Of a stretch of DNA of 64,000 bases, positions 36,935-44,679 are shown one piece after another (the first letter of the stretch is position 1; each line of letters opens with the position of its first letter). The position numbers and the translations under genes were made by a program. The stretch spans positions 104,142-168,141 of the forward strand of contig CAZHST010000001.1 of assembly GCA_964535215.1 (NCBI GenBank), given 5' to 3'. The notes under the pieces are model-generated. The model made no database searches, had not been told where the DNA came from, and saw only the letters and a list, made by a program, of their open reading frames with translations. The DNA is from JACQHM01 sp964535215 (GTDB lineage: Bacteria > Methylomirabilota > Methylomirabilia > Methylomirabilales > JACQHM01).

Positions 36935-36967
36935 GGGCCGTCTGGGAACGCAGACGGCCCTTTTTTT
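36935..36967 (+). terminator. Rho-independent terminator after the cyclase gene
   Basis: GGGCCGTCTG (36935-36944), six-base loop, CAGACGGCCC (36951-36960), then seven T. A textbook intrinsic terminator. Confidence 0.92.
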
Positions 36968-37000
36968 ATCCCGTCCCGGAAGGTGGGGGACAGGTTTTTG

Positions 37001-37030
37001 TTGACACGTTGAGGCTGGGGCAGATATATT
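37001..37030 (+). promoter_or_regulatory. Sigma-70 promoter of the SMP-30 gene
   Basis: TTGACA at 37001-37006 and TATATT at 37025-37030, 18 bases apart. A strong consensus promoter without the LuxR-type operator, so this gene is probably expressed independently of the regulon on either side. Confidence 0.7.
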
Positions 37031-37122
37031 TAAGGCCATCCCCGACCGGATAAGGAGGTCGGTGGAAGTGAGGTGGGTATCCTGAGGGGACCCATGGGTT
37101 TGTGAGAGGGGAGGGAAGGACG

Positions 37123-38184
37123 ATGGAGATGAACCGACGGGAGTTCCTGACCACGGCCGCTGCCGCTGCCGCGACCGCGGCCCTTGCACCTGTTGCCGAG
37201 GCCATCGAGAGGGACTGGACGGGGCAGAGGCCCGTCCGGTACCCGGATCCGGACATCGTCGTCCTCGACAAGCGGTTTGCCAAGTACAAGCTGGGCAACA
37301 CACCGATCCTGAGGCTCCACACCGGGATGCTCTGGTCGGAAGGCCCGGCCTGGAACGGGGTCGGCCGGTATCTGGTTTGGAGCGACATTCCGAACAACGT
37401 GCAGCTCCGCTGGCTGGAGGAGGACGGCCATGTGAGCGTGTTCCGGAACCCCTCCGGGAACAGCAACGGCAACACCTTTGATTGGGAGGGCCGGCAGATC
37501 TCCTGCGAGCACGGCAACCGGCGGGTGGTCCGGTACGAGTATGACGGAAGCATCACCGTCCTGGCCGACCAGTGGCAGGGCAAGCCGCTGAACGCGCCGA
37601 ACGATGTGGTGGTCCATCCGGATGGTGGCATCTGGTTCACCGATCCGGGCTATGGGAGCCTCATGAATTACGAGGGCAAGAAGGGTCCCCTCTATCTCAA
37701 AGAGGCCGTCTACCGGATTGACCCGAAGACCGGGAAGATGGACATCGTGACCGACGAGATCTACAAACCGAACGGCCTCTGCTTCTCGCCCGACTACAAG
37801 AAGCTCTACATCGCCGACACCGGGGCCTCCCATTATCCCGAGGCCCCCAAAAATATCAAGGTCTGGGATGTCGTGGACGGGACCAAGCTCAGGAATGGCC
37901 GGGAGTTCGCCTCGATGTACCTGGAGGGGAAAGGGGCTGGCTTTGCCGACGGGATCCGCGCCGATGTTGACGGCAACATCTGGGCTGGCATGGGCTGGGT
38001 TGGCGAAGGCTACGACGGCGTCCACATCTTCGCCCCCGACGGCACCCGGATCGGCATGATCCTGATGCCGGAGATCATCTCCAACCTGTGCTTCGGCGGG
38101 ACGAAGCGGAACCGGCTGTTCATGACCGGCAGCCAGTCCCTCTACGCCGTCTACGTGGAGACCCAGGGGGCGCACATCACGTAA
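37123..38184 (+). CDS. Tat-exported SMP-30/gluconolactonase-family protein
   Basis: 353 residues. A twin-arginine signal (NRREFLTTAAAAAAT) leads into a six-bladed propeller with the expected metal-ligand motifs: SEGPAWNG (Glu), NAPNDVVVHPDGGIWFTDP (Asn), PNGLCFSPD (Asn) and FADGIRADVDGNIWA (Asp). Relatives hydrolyse sugar lactones or organophosphates. Start at ATG 37123 with GGAGGGAAGGA ahead; the longer frame lacks support. In the periplasm it could hydrolyse lactones made by a PQQ dehydrogenase; that link is inference. Confidence 0.88.
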   Translation: MEMNRREFLTTAAAAAATAALAPVAEAIERDWTGQRPVRYPDPDIVVLDKRFAKYKLGNTPILRLHTGMLWSEGPAWNGVGRYLVWSDIPNNVQLRWLEEDGHVSVFRNPSGNSNGNTFDWEGRQISCEHGNRRVVRYEYDGSITVLADQWQGKPLNAPNDVVVHPDGGIWFTDPGYGSLMNYEGKKGPLYLKEAVYRIDPKTGKMDIVTDEIYKPNGLCFSPDYKKLYIADTGASHYPEAPKNIKVWDVVDGTKLRNGREFASMYLEGKGAGFADGIRADVDGNIWAGMGWVGEGYDGVHIFAPDGTRIGMILMPEIISNLCFGGTKRNRLFMTGSQSLYAVYVETQGAHIT

Positions 38185-38206
38185 CCCGGCCTCCGTTTCC
38201 CACCCC

Positions 38207-38527
38207 GTGACGCCTCCCCCGCAGGCGAAGCCGGACGAGTTCTCGCCCGACTCCTACTGGTGGCTGTTCCGGGACCTCCTGGATCGGATCAAGGGGGACG
38301 AGATCGGAACCGCCTTCAACCGGCGGCAGCCTCTGGTCCGGGCGGCCTTCGACCGGCTGGAGGAGAAGTGGGCGGCGGAGGCCTGGAAGGTGGAGCGCCA
38401 GGCCGTGGACCTGAAGCAGGCAGGGCGTAGTGCGGAGGCGACCCGCGTCTTAAATGCCTTTACAAAGAAGTGCCTGGAGGAGGCCCTGGAGACGATCGAG
38501 ACCTTACGGCGAGCGTTGACCGTCTAG
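38207..38527 (+). CDS. Hypothetical helical protein, possibly an orphan C-terminal domain
   Basis: 106 residues from GTG 38207, 22 bases after the SMP-30 stop. Mostly alpha-helical and charged, without signal peptide or helices. The WWLFRDLLDRI...VRAAFDRLEEKW pattern resembles the C-terminal end of C69-type dipeptidases, so it may be a detached domain. Evidence that it is expressed is limited to its position and coding character. Confidence 0.45.
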   Translation: MTPPPQAKPDEFSPDSYWWLFRDLLDRIKGDEIGTAFNRRQPLVRAAFDRLEEKWAAEAWKVERQAVDLKQAGRSAEATRVLNAFTKKCLEEALETIETLRRALTV

Positions 38528-38679
38528 GCTGAGACCGACAGGCCTCCTCATGGACGGGCGACCCAGCGAGGCGTCCATTCCGGCCACCTCGGGGAGGGGC
38601 CGACCGGAGGACCAAAGTTCCTCATGGGCGTTCATCGGGTCGCCCGTCCTGTTCCCGGGCCCCCTGTTTTCGCAAGCTC

Positions 38680-39198
38680 TCAAGCCTGATTTTGGGGTTC
38701 ATAGCCCATGGTGAGGATCACCTCGGCGGCCAGCTCGGCCGCTTTCCTCGCCACCTCCGGGCATTTCTCATACCCCCCTGCCTTCACGAAGGCCTTCCGC
38801 TCCTCCGGGTCCCAGAAGTTGAAGCTCCGGCCAAAGAGGGCTTTGTGGATCTCCCGGCATTGGGTGGTGCCGAAGGCCTCCTGGAAGCGCCGGCAGAGGT
38901 CCATGCTTAAGTCCATGGCCTTCGCGTAACCGGGGGAGGTGGTCCCGTCCTCAAGTCCCTCCCGCCCGAAGGCCAGGCTGATCGCCATGATGCCGCCGAT
39001 CAGGGCCCCACAGGTCTCCCCCATCCGGGCGATTCCGCCGGCCAAGGCGGTCGCGGCCTTGTAGCTCTCCCGGTTTCCCAGCTTCAGGTGATCCTGGAGG
39101 GCCCTCAAGACGCACTGGGAGCACCCGTGGTAGGTTCTCTCGTACTCGTAGGCCGTCTCCCCTATCCTTGCGATCAGATTGGCGTGAGATATGCTCAT
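38680..39198 (-). CDS. C_GCAxxG_C_C family probable redox protein
   Basis: 172 residues matching the C_GCAxxG_C_C family: HGCSQCVLRAL, GGIARMGETCGALIGGIMA, TTQCREIH and KCPEVARKAAELAAEVI. The conserved cysteines suggest a metal or redox centre, but the family has no firm function. It starts at ATG 39198 and is divergent from the TolB-like/Nramp operon. It is the only minus-strand gene between 26.3 and 41.4 kb. Confidence 0.85.
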   Translation of the reverse strand: MSISHANLIARIGETAYEYERTYHGCSQCVLRALQDHLKLGNRESYKAATALAGGIARMGETCGALIGGIMAISLAFGREGLEDGTTSPGYAKAMDLSMDLCRRFQEAFGTTQCREIHKALFGRSFNFWDPEERKAFVKAGGYEKCPEVARKAAELAAEVILTMGYEPQNQA

Positions 39199-39223
39199 TG
39201 GCTCCCTCCTTTTAGATAAACGG

Positions 39224-39271
39224 TTCCAATCCTTTCCGCCCTATAATAGCCCCTTCGGGGGAGGATTGGAA
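39224..39271. repeat. 10-bp inverted repeat in a divergent intergenic region
   Basis: TTCCAATCCT (39224-39233) and AGGATTGGAA (39262-39271) are perfectly complementary with a 28-base spacer that contains TATAAT at 39242-39247 and its own CCCCTTCGGGG hairpin. It lies upstream of the minus-strand gene and could be its operator. Confidence 0.4.
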
Positions 39272-39280
39272 TAGCTTAAA

Positions 39281-39328
39281 AAATAGGTCGTTTAGCCTAT
39301 TGTCCTGAAAGCGGAGGCGGCCTATGAT
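39281..39328 (+). promoter_or_regulatory. LuxR-type operator and promoter of the TolB-like/Nramp operon
   Basis: AAATAGG (39281-39287), N8, CCTATTG (39296-39302), then 22 bases to the -10 TATGAT at 39323-39328. The upstream second operator is barely recognisable here (GCTTAAA at 39274). TSS would be near 39335, leaving about 30 bases to ATG 39364. Confidence 0.75.
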
Positions 39329-39363
39329 AAGGCAACAGTATGAACCGCTCTGGGAGGGCTGCT

Positions 39364-39915
39364 ATGAAACGCCGGCGATATCCTTTCACCCTTACCTTTA
39401 TCCTGGGTTTCCTCCCTTTCACCCCTCTGGCCTCTTACGCCTACTTGGAGGAGGTCCTGGGCAAGAAGGGGAGGGTCGGGGAGGAGCTCATTCTCGAGGT
39501 AGGGGCCCTGCCCGTCCCACCCCCCGCCCGCCGACAGGTGGTTGATGCCGGTAAGGGGGCTGTCTGCCTCCAGTGTCATCGCCTGCCGTACCCCACCGCC
39601 TTTTCTTCAATTCAAACGACCCCGCCGGGGGGGTTACGGCTCTTGACCTCCCACCCGGCCCTGTTAAACTCTATCGCCGGGGGGTGGAGCCCCGATGGGA
39701 GTCGTCTCCTCTTCTGGTCCTGGCGGACGGGGAACCCGGAGCTTTTCGTGGTGAAGGCTGATGGAACCGGTCTGGTACAACTGACCGATAACCTGGCCTG
39801 GGATGTCCATGCGGCCTGGAGCCCCGATGGGAGGCGGATTGCCTTCGACTCCGACCGGATGGGAAACTTTGACATCTGGGTCCTGGACCTACCCCGATCA
39901 TCAGAGGAGGATTGA
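39364..39915 (+). CDS. Secreted heme-c protein with TolB-like propeller repeats
   Basis: 183 residues: signal peptide (residues 1-26), a linker with one heme motif CLQCH at 68-72, and two PD40/TolB blades (WSPDGSRLLFWSW and WSPDGRRIAFDSDRMGN). Two blades cannot close a propeller, so it either pairs with another chain or is a remnant. ATG 39364 has GGGAGGG ahead; ATG 39340 in the same frame does not. It overlaps operon-wise with the Nramp-like gene three bases later. Confidence 0.65.
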   Translation: MKRRRYPFTLTFILGFLPFTPLASYAYLEEVLGKKGRVGEELILEVGALPVPPPARRQVVDAGKGAVCLQCHRLPYPTAFSSIQTTPPGGLRLLTSHPALLNSIAGGWSPDGSRLLFWSWRTGNPELFVVKADGTGLVQLTDNLAWDVHAAWSPDGRRIAFDSDRMGNFDIWVLDLPRSSEED

Positions 39916-39918
39916 GCC

Positions 39919-41373
39919 ATGGCAGAAGCACACCACGAGAGCGGTCTGCTACCGGCCTGGCGGGAGGAAGACCTGCCGGCCCCCCCTGTGTTCAATCTCC
40001 GAAACGCCCTGGCCGTCATCGGTCCCGGGACGATTGCCCTCTCGATGTCCATCGGGAGCGGGGAGTGGCTCCTGGGGCCGGCGACCATCGTCAAGTACGG
40101 GTTCCCCCTTCTGTGGATTGCGACCGTCTCCATCCTCCTCCAGGTCATCCTGAACCTGGAGTTCATCCGCTATACCCTCTACACGGGGGAGCCCATCGTC
40201 ACCGGGTTCATGCGGACGTGGCCGGGGCCGGGGTTCTGGGCGGTCGTGTACATCATCCTCGCCCTTCTGCATGTCGGATGGCCGGGATGGGCGGCCACCT
40301 CGGCCTCGACGATCTTTAGCGCTTTCTACGGGCACATCCCCGGGCCGGCCGACCGGGGGACGATGCTCCTCTTCGGCTACCTCACTTTCGCCCTGACGAT
40401 CCTCATCGTCCTCTTCGGCGGCAAGATTGAGCGGATGCTGGAGTGGGTCAACTGGGTGATGGTCGGCTGGATCGTGCTCTTCCTCCTGATCGTGGATTTC
40501 TTTTTCGTCCCGGCCAGGGTCTGGTGGGAGGGCTTCCTCGGCCTCTTCCAGTTTGGCTCCCTCCCCGCCGGGGCCGACTGGTTCCTCCTGGGGGCCTTCG
40601 CCGCCTATGCGGGGGCGGGGGGGATCGGGAACTGCTGGATCACCAACTGGTTCCGGGACAAGGGCTTTGCCATGGGGAAGGTGGTCGGCTTCATCCCCAG
40701 CGCCGTCGGCGGGCGGATGGTGAAGGTCTCCCCCGTCGGGGCCATCTTCCGGCCGACTACGGAGAACCTGGGCAAATGGCGGGAGTGGTGGAAGTATACG
40801 GACCTGGATCAGTGGGGGGTCTGGATGATCGGCTGCTTCCTGGGGATGTACTTAAACGTCATCCTGGCCGCCGCCATCATTCCGAAGGGGACGGCCATCA
40901 CCGGGCTGGCGGCGGGGGCCTATCAGGCCGAGTACCTGGCGAAGACGGTGGGGCGGGCCTTCTGGTTCCTCACCCTCTTGAACGGCTTCTGGATCCTCTG
41001 GGGGACCCAACTGGCCGTCATTGATGGCTTCGTCCGGCTGGCCACCGACATCCTCTGGACCTCCAGCGAAACCCTCCGGCGGTGGGCGAAGGAGGATATC
41101 CGGAAGGTCTATTACGGCGTCCTGATCCTCTTCGCCCTCTGGGGCTGCATCGCCTTGAACTTGGCCCAGCCCTTGATCCTCATCATGATCGGGGCCAACA
41201 TGGCCGCCTTCATCTTCGTCGTGGCCGGGATCCACGTCCTGGTCGTCAACCGGAAGTTCCTTCCCAAGGAGGTGAGGTCAGCCCCCTGGCGGCAGGGGGC
41301 CGTTGGCCTTGCCGTCCTCTTCTTCGGCTTCTTCGTGGTCATGAACGCGGGGAGGCAGCTCGGGCTCTGGTAG
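39919..41373 (+). CDS. Nramp-like membrane transporter with GSGE motif
   Basis: 484 residues, about eleven helices. Helix 1 reads IGPGTIALSMSIGSGEW (Glu49), where classical Nramp has DPGN. The conserved LNLEFIRYTLYTGEP after helix 3 matches the other two Nramp-like proteins here. It has no MPH motif in helix 6. It is co-transcribed with the heme/TolB-like protein and lies under the shared LuxR-type operator. It ends two bases before the convergent Nramp-like gene. Metal identity is unknown. Confidence 0.8.
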   Translation: MAEAHHESGLLPAWREEDLPAPPVFNLRNALAVIGPGTIALSMSIGSGEWLLGPATIVKYGFPLLWIATVSILLQVILNLEFIRYTLYTGEPIVTGFMRTWPGPGFWAVVYIILALLHVGWPGWAATSASTIFSAFYGHIPGPADRGTMLLFGYLTFALTILIVLFGGKIERMLEWVNWVMVGWIVLFLLIVDFFFVPARVWWEGFLGLFQFGSLPAGADWFLLGAFAAYAGAGGIGNCWITNWFRDKGFAMGKVVGFIPSAVGGRMVKVSPVGAIFRPTTENLGKWREWWKYTDLDQWGVWMIGCFLGMYLNVILAAAIIPKGTAITGLAAGAYQAEYLAKTVGRAFWFLTLLNGFWILWGTQLAVIDGFVRLATDILWTSSETLRRWAKEDIRKVYYGVLILFALWGCIALNLAQPLILIMIGANMAAFIFVVAGIHVLVVNRKFLPKEVRSAPWRQGAVGLAVLFFGFFVVMNAGRQLGLW

Positions 41374-41375
41374 AT

Positions 41376-42878
41376 TCAGAGGAGGCCGAGCAGGGCCCAG
41401 AGGCGGCGGGGGACATCGCCGATCAGGAGATAGGTGATCCCCAAGGCAATGTAGACGATGGTAACGATGACGAATACGACCAGGGTCCCCGTCTTGGGCC
41501 TTGTCCATGCCGGCAGCGCCTTCGGCACCTTGTAGTAGTTCAGGTAGATCAGGAAGGGGCAGTAGATGGCCATGACGATGAAGTTCAGGACGCCCCCGAT
41601 CAGCAGAAGGGTGCCCGGCTGGGCGAGAGGAATGGTGACGACGCTTAAAATCGTGAGGATCGTCACAAAGATGTAGTACCAGGTTCTGAAAGTCCAGCGT
41701 CTGGTCCAGTCGAACATGGCGTAGAAGAAGTCGGAGTGCATCCGGGAGATGGCGTCCACCAGCCCCAGCCAGGAGTCGGCCAGGAAGGCGGCGGCGACCA
41801 GAAGGAAGATCGCCCGCCCGATGGGCCCCCAGGAGACCTCGAAGAACCGGGACTGGACGACGGCGATCTCCCAGCCCTTGGGGATCAGGCCCTTCGGGTG
41901 GAGGAGGGCGAAGGCCAGGAGCATGGTGAGCATCAGGGTGAAGGTGTTCCCTCCCACCGCAACGATGTTATCGTAGTGGAGGTACCGCATCCACTGCCTG
42001 TAGCGTCGTTCGTTCTCGGGTGTATCCTCGAAGGCGAAGCCGGCGGAGGGGATCGTCTCGGGCTTGCCTGTAATGGGGCTGGTCACCCTCCCGGCGTAGC
42101 GGGCGAGCCCCAGGCCCTTGTCCCGAACCCAGTAGCTGTACATCAGGTTATAGTACCCCCCCATCCCGGCGAAGGCGATGCCGGTGAGTAAGGCCTCCAT
42201 GTCTTTAGGATCCATGTTGGCCGGCCAGCGGACGCTGAAGGGGTTGAAATAATAGGAGAAGAAGGTCCCGACCTGAGACAGGACTTCTCGTTGAAAGACG
42301 GCGAAGAGGAGCCCCCCTATCGTGATCACCACGATGGCCGTCATGAAACCTTCAACCATCTTGTAGACCACCCGGCCAAACACAATGGCCGCTAGGAAAA
42401 CGGCCATCGTCACATAGGCCCAGAACAGGGTTTTCCCCCTCGCGTCCCAGCCGATGGGGAAACCCGTCAGCTCCCCCAGGGCCGTCGCCCCCGCACTGGC
42501 ATAGGCCCCGAACCAGAAGGAAACGATGACCAACCCCACCCACATGAAGGCGGCGTAGAGCTTGTTGATCCTGGCAAACCCGGTGAAGATGGTCTCGCCC
42601 GTCGTGGCGGTGTAGCGGATGACCTCCAGGTTCACCCAGTACTGGGCCAGACAGGCCAGGAGGACGATGCCGATGAAGGCCCCTCCGTACTTGGCCACCA
42701 GGTACGGCCACCAGATCAGCTCCCCACTCCCCTGGGCCATGGCCACCCAGATGGCCCCCGCCCCTAAAGCGGCCCAGAAGCCGACGTAGGCCGGGACTGC
42801 CTTCACGACTTTCAGCGGCTCGAGCTTCCCCACAGAAACCCGCTTGCCCGTATCCTCCCAAACGCCTCGCTCTTCCAT
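41376..42878 (-). CDS. Nramp-like membrane transporter with GSGE motif (convergent copy)
   Basis: 500 residues, eleven helices. Helix 1 is VAMAQGSGELIWWP (Glu53), and VNLEVIRYTATTGET is shared with the neighbours. Start at ATG 42878 with GGGAGGGGAGGGGAAG ahead; the longer frame adds 20 residues with no ribosome site. It has its own LuxR-type operator in the divergent region with the DUF362 gene at 43118. The two Nramp-like genes are convergent and not near-identical, so the duplication is old. Confidence 0.8.
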   Translation of the reverse strand: MEERGVWEDTGKRVSVGKLEPLKVVKAVPAYVGFWAALGAGAIWVAMAQGSGELIWWPYLVAKYGGAFIGIVLLACLAQYWVNLEVIRYTATTGETIFTGFARINKLYAAFMWVGLVIVSFWFGAYASAGATALGELTGFPIGWDARGKTLFWAYVTMAVFLAAIVFGRVVYKMVEGFMTAIVVITIGGLLFAVFQREVLSQVGTFFSYYFNPFSVRWPANMDPKDMEALLTGIAFAGMGGYYNLMYSYWVRDKGLGLARYAGRVTSPITGKPETIPSAGFAFEDTPENERRYRQWMRYLHYDNIVAVGGNTFTLMLTMLLAFALLHPKGLIPKGWEIAVVQSRFFEVSWGPIGRAIFLLVAAAFLADSWLGLVDAISRMHSDFFYAMFDWTRRWTFRTWYYIFVTILTILSVVTIPLAQPGTLLLIGGVLNFIVMAIYCPFLIYLNYYKVPKALPAWTRPKTGTLVVFVIVTIVYIALGITYLLIGDVPRRLWALLGLL

Positions 42879-42928
42879 CTCTTCCCCTCCCCTCCCTTTG
42901 GTTTTCCCACCAAGGGTCCATGAAAAAC

Positions 42929-42975
42929 AGCATAGCATAAAAAGCCACCGGACTGCACTAGGCCAAATGACCTAG
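42929..42975 (-). promoter_or_regulatory. LuxR-type operator and promoter of the minus-strand Nramp-like gene
   Basis: The palindrome CTAGG-N8-CCTAG at 42958-42975 has the same half-site spacing as the other operators. On the minus strand TATGCT follows at 42934-42929, 23 bases after CCTAG. It sits 33 bp from the plus-strand operator at 42989, so both could be bound together. Confidence 0.6.
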
Positions 42976-42988
42976 AAAATCCCGCCAA

Positions 42989-43036
42989 AAATGAACCGAT
43001 CGTCCTATTTCCCTCGGTTTCCGAAGGGCTTATGCT
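42989..43036 (+). promoter_or_regulatory. LuxR-type operator and promoter of the DUF362-PQQ-LarE operon
   Basis: AAATGAA (42989-42995), N8, CCTATTT (43004-43010) and TATGCT at 43031-43036, 22 bases after CCTAT. Left half-site is degenerate, right half is perfect. The leader to ATG 43118 is about 75 bases. Confidence 0.75.
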
Positions 43037-43117
43037 TGAAGAAAAGGGGGTGGGAATGACCGGAAGGGGAGATGAAAGGGTGTCTTTACCGGTTAGGGTT
43101 TTAAGGAGGAGCAAGCC

Positions 43118-44218
43118 ATGAAAGACGGGATCTCTCGCCGCAGTTTTTTTAAGTACTTCGGCCTGGCCGCCGCCGCGGCAGCCGGGATCGCCGGGCCGAG
43201 GAAGGAAGCCTTTGCCGCCAGGGACTATCCCTCCTCCTCGGACCTCTGGCAGCACAGGGATGCCTACCTCACCGAGCTGATCAGCTGGATTCCGGACATC
43301 CCGCTCTACCAGAAGAAAGGGGCCGAGGTGATCGGGACCATCAACTTCCGGCACCTCCCTGTCAATCAGTACCGGAAGGGCGGGAAGTCCCTGGTGTCCC
43401 TGGTCTACAAGAGCGGGGATCTGAAGAAGGACATCAAGCGGGCTGTGGATGCGATCGGGGGGTTCGGCAAGGCCCTGAAGAGGACCGACCGCATCCTCCT
43501 GAAGCCAAACTTCAACAGCCCCGATCCCCCTCCCGCCGGCTCGTCCCTGGACTTCCTGGCGGCCGTCTTCCAGGTCCTCCAGGACGAGGGGTACACCAAC
43601 CTGACCCTGGGGGAGTCTGTCGGGGGACCCTGGGGCCCCACGGAGCGGGTGTTGAAGATGGTCGGGGCCGATCAACTGACCAGGGAGCATGGGGTGAAGC
43701 TCCTGAACTTCGAAGAGGGGAAGTGGATGGATGTCCGGCTGGACGGGGAGTTCCTGGATGTGATGGCCTATCCAGCGTCCCTCCAGGAGTTTGACAAGAT
43801 CATCTACCTCCCCGTCATGAAGACCCACTTCCTGGCCGGCTTCACCATGAGCCTGAAGCTGACCCAGGGGCTGATCCACCCTGCCGACAAGGGGAAGGTC
43901 CATGCCGACAACCACATCTTTGTGGCCCAGCGGATCGCCGAGCTGAACAAGGTCATCCGGCCAGATCTGATCATCATGGACGGCCGGAGGTCCTTTGTCA
44001 GCGGCGGTCCGGCCCACGGCCTCGCCGTTGAGCCGGGGTTCATCCTGGCCTCGGGCGACCAGATCGCCAACGATGTGTGGGGGGTGAAGATCCTCCAGCA
44101 GTGGCAGGCGGTGAACAAGCTGAACATGTACGCCTGGCAACTGCCCCAGATCGCCCAGGCGGTCAAGTGGGAGCTGGGGGCCCGGAACGACGACGAGGTG
44201 GCCCTGGTCCGGGTCTAG
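43118..44218 (+). CDS. Tat-exported DUF362 protein
   Basis: 366 residues with a Tat signal (SRRSFFKYFGLAAAAAAGIA) and the DUF362 core: LKPNFNSPD, KTHFLAGFTMSLKL and the C-terminal ANDVWGVKIL region. The DPVAVDAVG motif seen in the other copies is altered here to GDQIANDVWG. ATG 43118 has TAAGGAGGA upstream. DUF362 (PF04015) has no established activity. It opens a run of genes with small gaps up to 53.6 kb. Confidence 0.85.
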   Translation: MKDGISRRSFFKYFGLAAAAAAGIAGPRKEAFAARDYPSSSDLWQHRDAYLTELISWIPDIPLYQKKGAEVIGTINFRHLPVNQYRKGGKSLVSLVYKSGDLKKDIKRAVDAIGGFGKALKRTDRILLKPNFNSPDPPPAGSSLDFLAAVFQVLQDEGYTNLTLGESVGGPWGPTERVLKMVGADQLTREHGVKLLNFEEGKWMDVRLDGEFLDVMAYPASLQEFDKIIYLPVMKTHFLAGFTMSLKLTQGLIHPADKGKVHADNHIFVAQRIAELNKVIRPDLIIMDGRRSFVSGGPAHGLAVEPGFILASGDQIANDVWGVKILQQWQAVNKLNMYAWQLPQIAQAVKWELGARNDDEVALVRV

Positions 44219-44232
44219 GGTCTTCCCAACGA

Positions 44233-44262
44233 GCCTCCCCGCCCCCGAGGGGGCGGGGAGGC
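44233..44262 (+). terminator. Strong GC hairpin between DUF362 and FnIII-like genes
   Basis: GCCTCCCCGCCCCC (44233-44246) pairs with GGGGGCGGGGAGGC (44249-44262), followed by TTCTCCCCC but no T-run. It may attenuate read-through or stabilise the upstream mRNA end, so expression could drop before the PQQ dehydrogenase gene. Confidence 0.6.
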
Positions 44263-44288
44263 TTCTCCCCCAGGGAGAAGGAGTTCGT

Positions 44289-44669
44289 ATGAGAAGAGCA
44301 TGGATGGGGCTCGTGATCGGCGGCGTCATCCTTGTCCCTTTGCTTGCTTTCGTCAGCGGTCCGTTCGCGGGGGAGGCCGTCTCTGACTTCAAGGCGAAGC
44401 CCCTCTACAGGGCTGTGGAGCTTTCCTGGAAGGTGGAGCGTCCCTCCGACGGCTTCAAAGCCTTCGTCCTCTTACGAAGCGATGATCTGGAGGGGACCTA
44501 CACCCCCATCGCGACGATCCCCTTTGATCCCCAGAAGACGACCTATCGTTACCTGGACAAAGCGATGGGGCCGGGTGACCTGTTCTATTACAAGCTGAAG
44601 GTTGAGGGGGTGGAGGAGATCCATGGGCCGGTCTCGGCCCAGGCCCATTTCTTCCCCCCGGCCACATGA
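44289..44669 (+). CDS. Small secreted fibronectin-type-III-like protein
   Basis: 126 residues: signal peptide (1-28) and a single FnIII-like beta domain (VELSWKVE, YKLKVEGVEEIHGPVS). Such domains mediate protein contact. ATG 44289 follows AGGGAGAAGGAG. The PQQ dehydrogenase starts ten bases after its stop, so it may be an accessory subunit of that enzyme. Confidence 0.65.
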   Translation: MRRAWMGLVIGGVILVPLLAFVSGPFAGEAVSDFKAKPLYRAVELSWKVERPSDGFKAFVLLRSDDLEGTYTPIATIPFDPQKTTYRYLDKAMGPGDLFYYKLKVEGVEEIHGPVSAQAHFFPPAT

Positions 44670-44679
44670 GGGGAAGGGG

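Noticed and set aside
37001..37030. SMP-30 promoter as part of the LuxR-type regulon
   Set aside because: It has a strong -35/-10 pair and no AAATAGG-N8-CCTATTT site.
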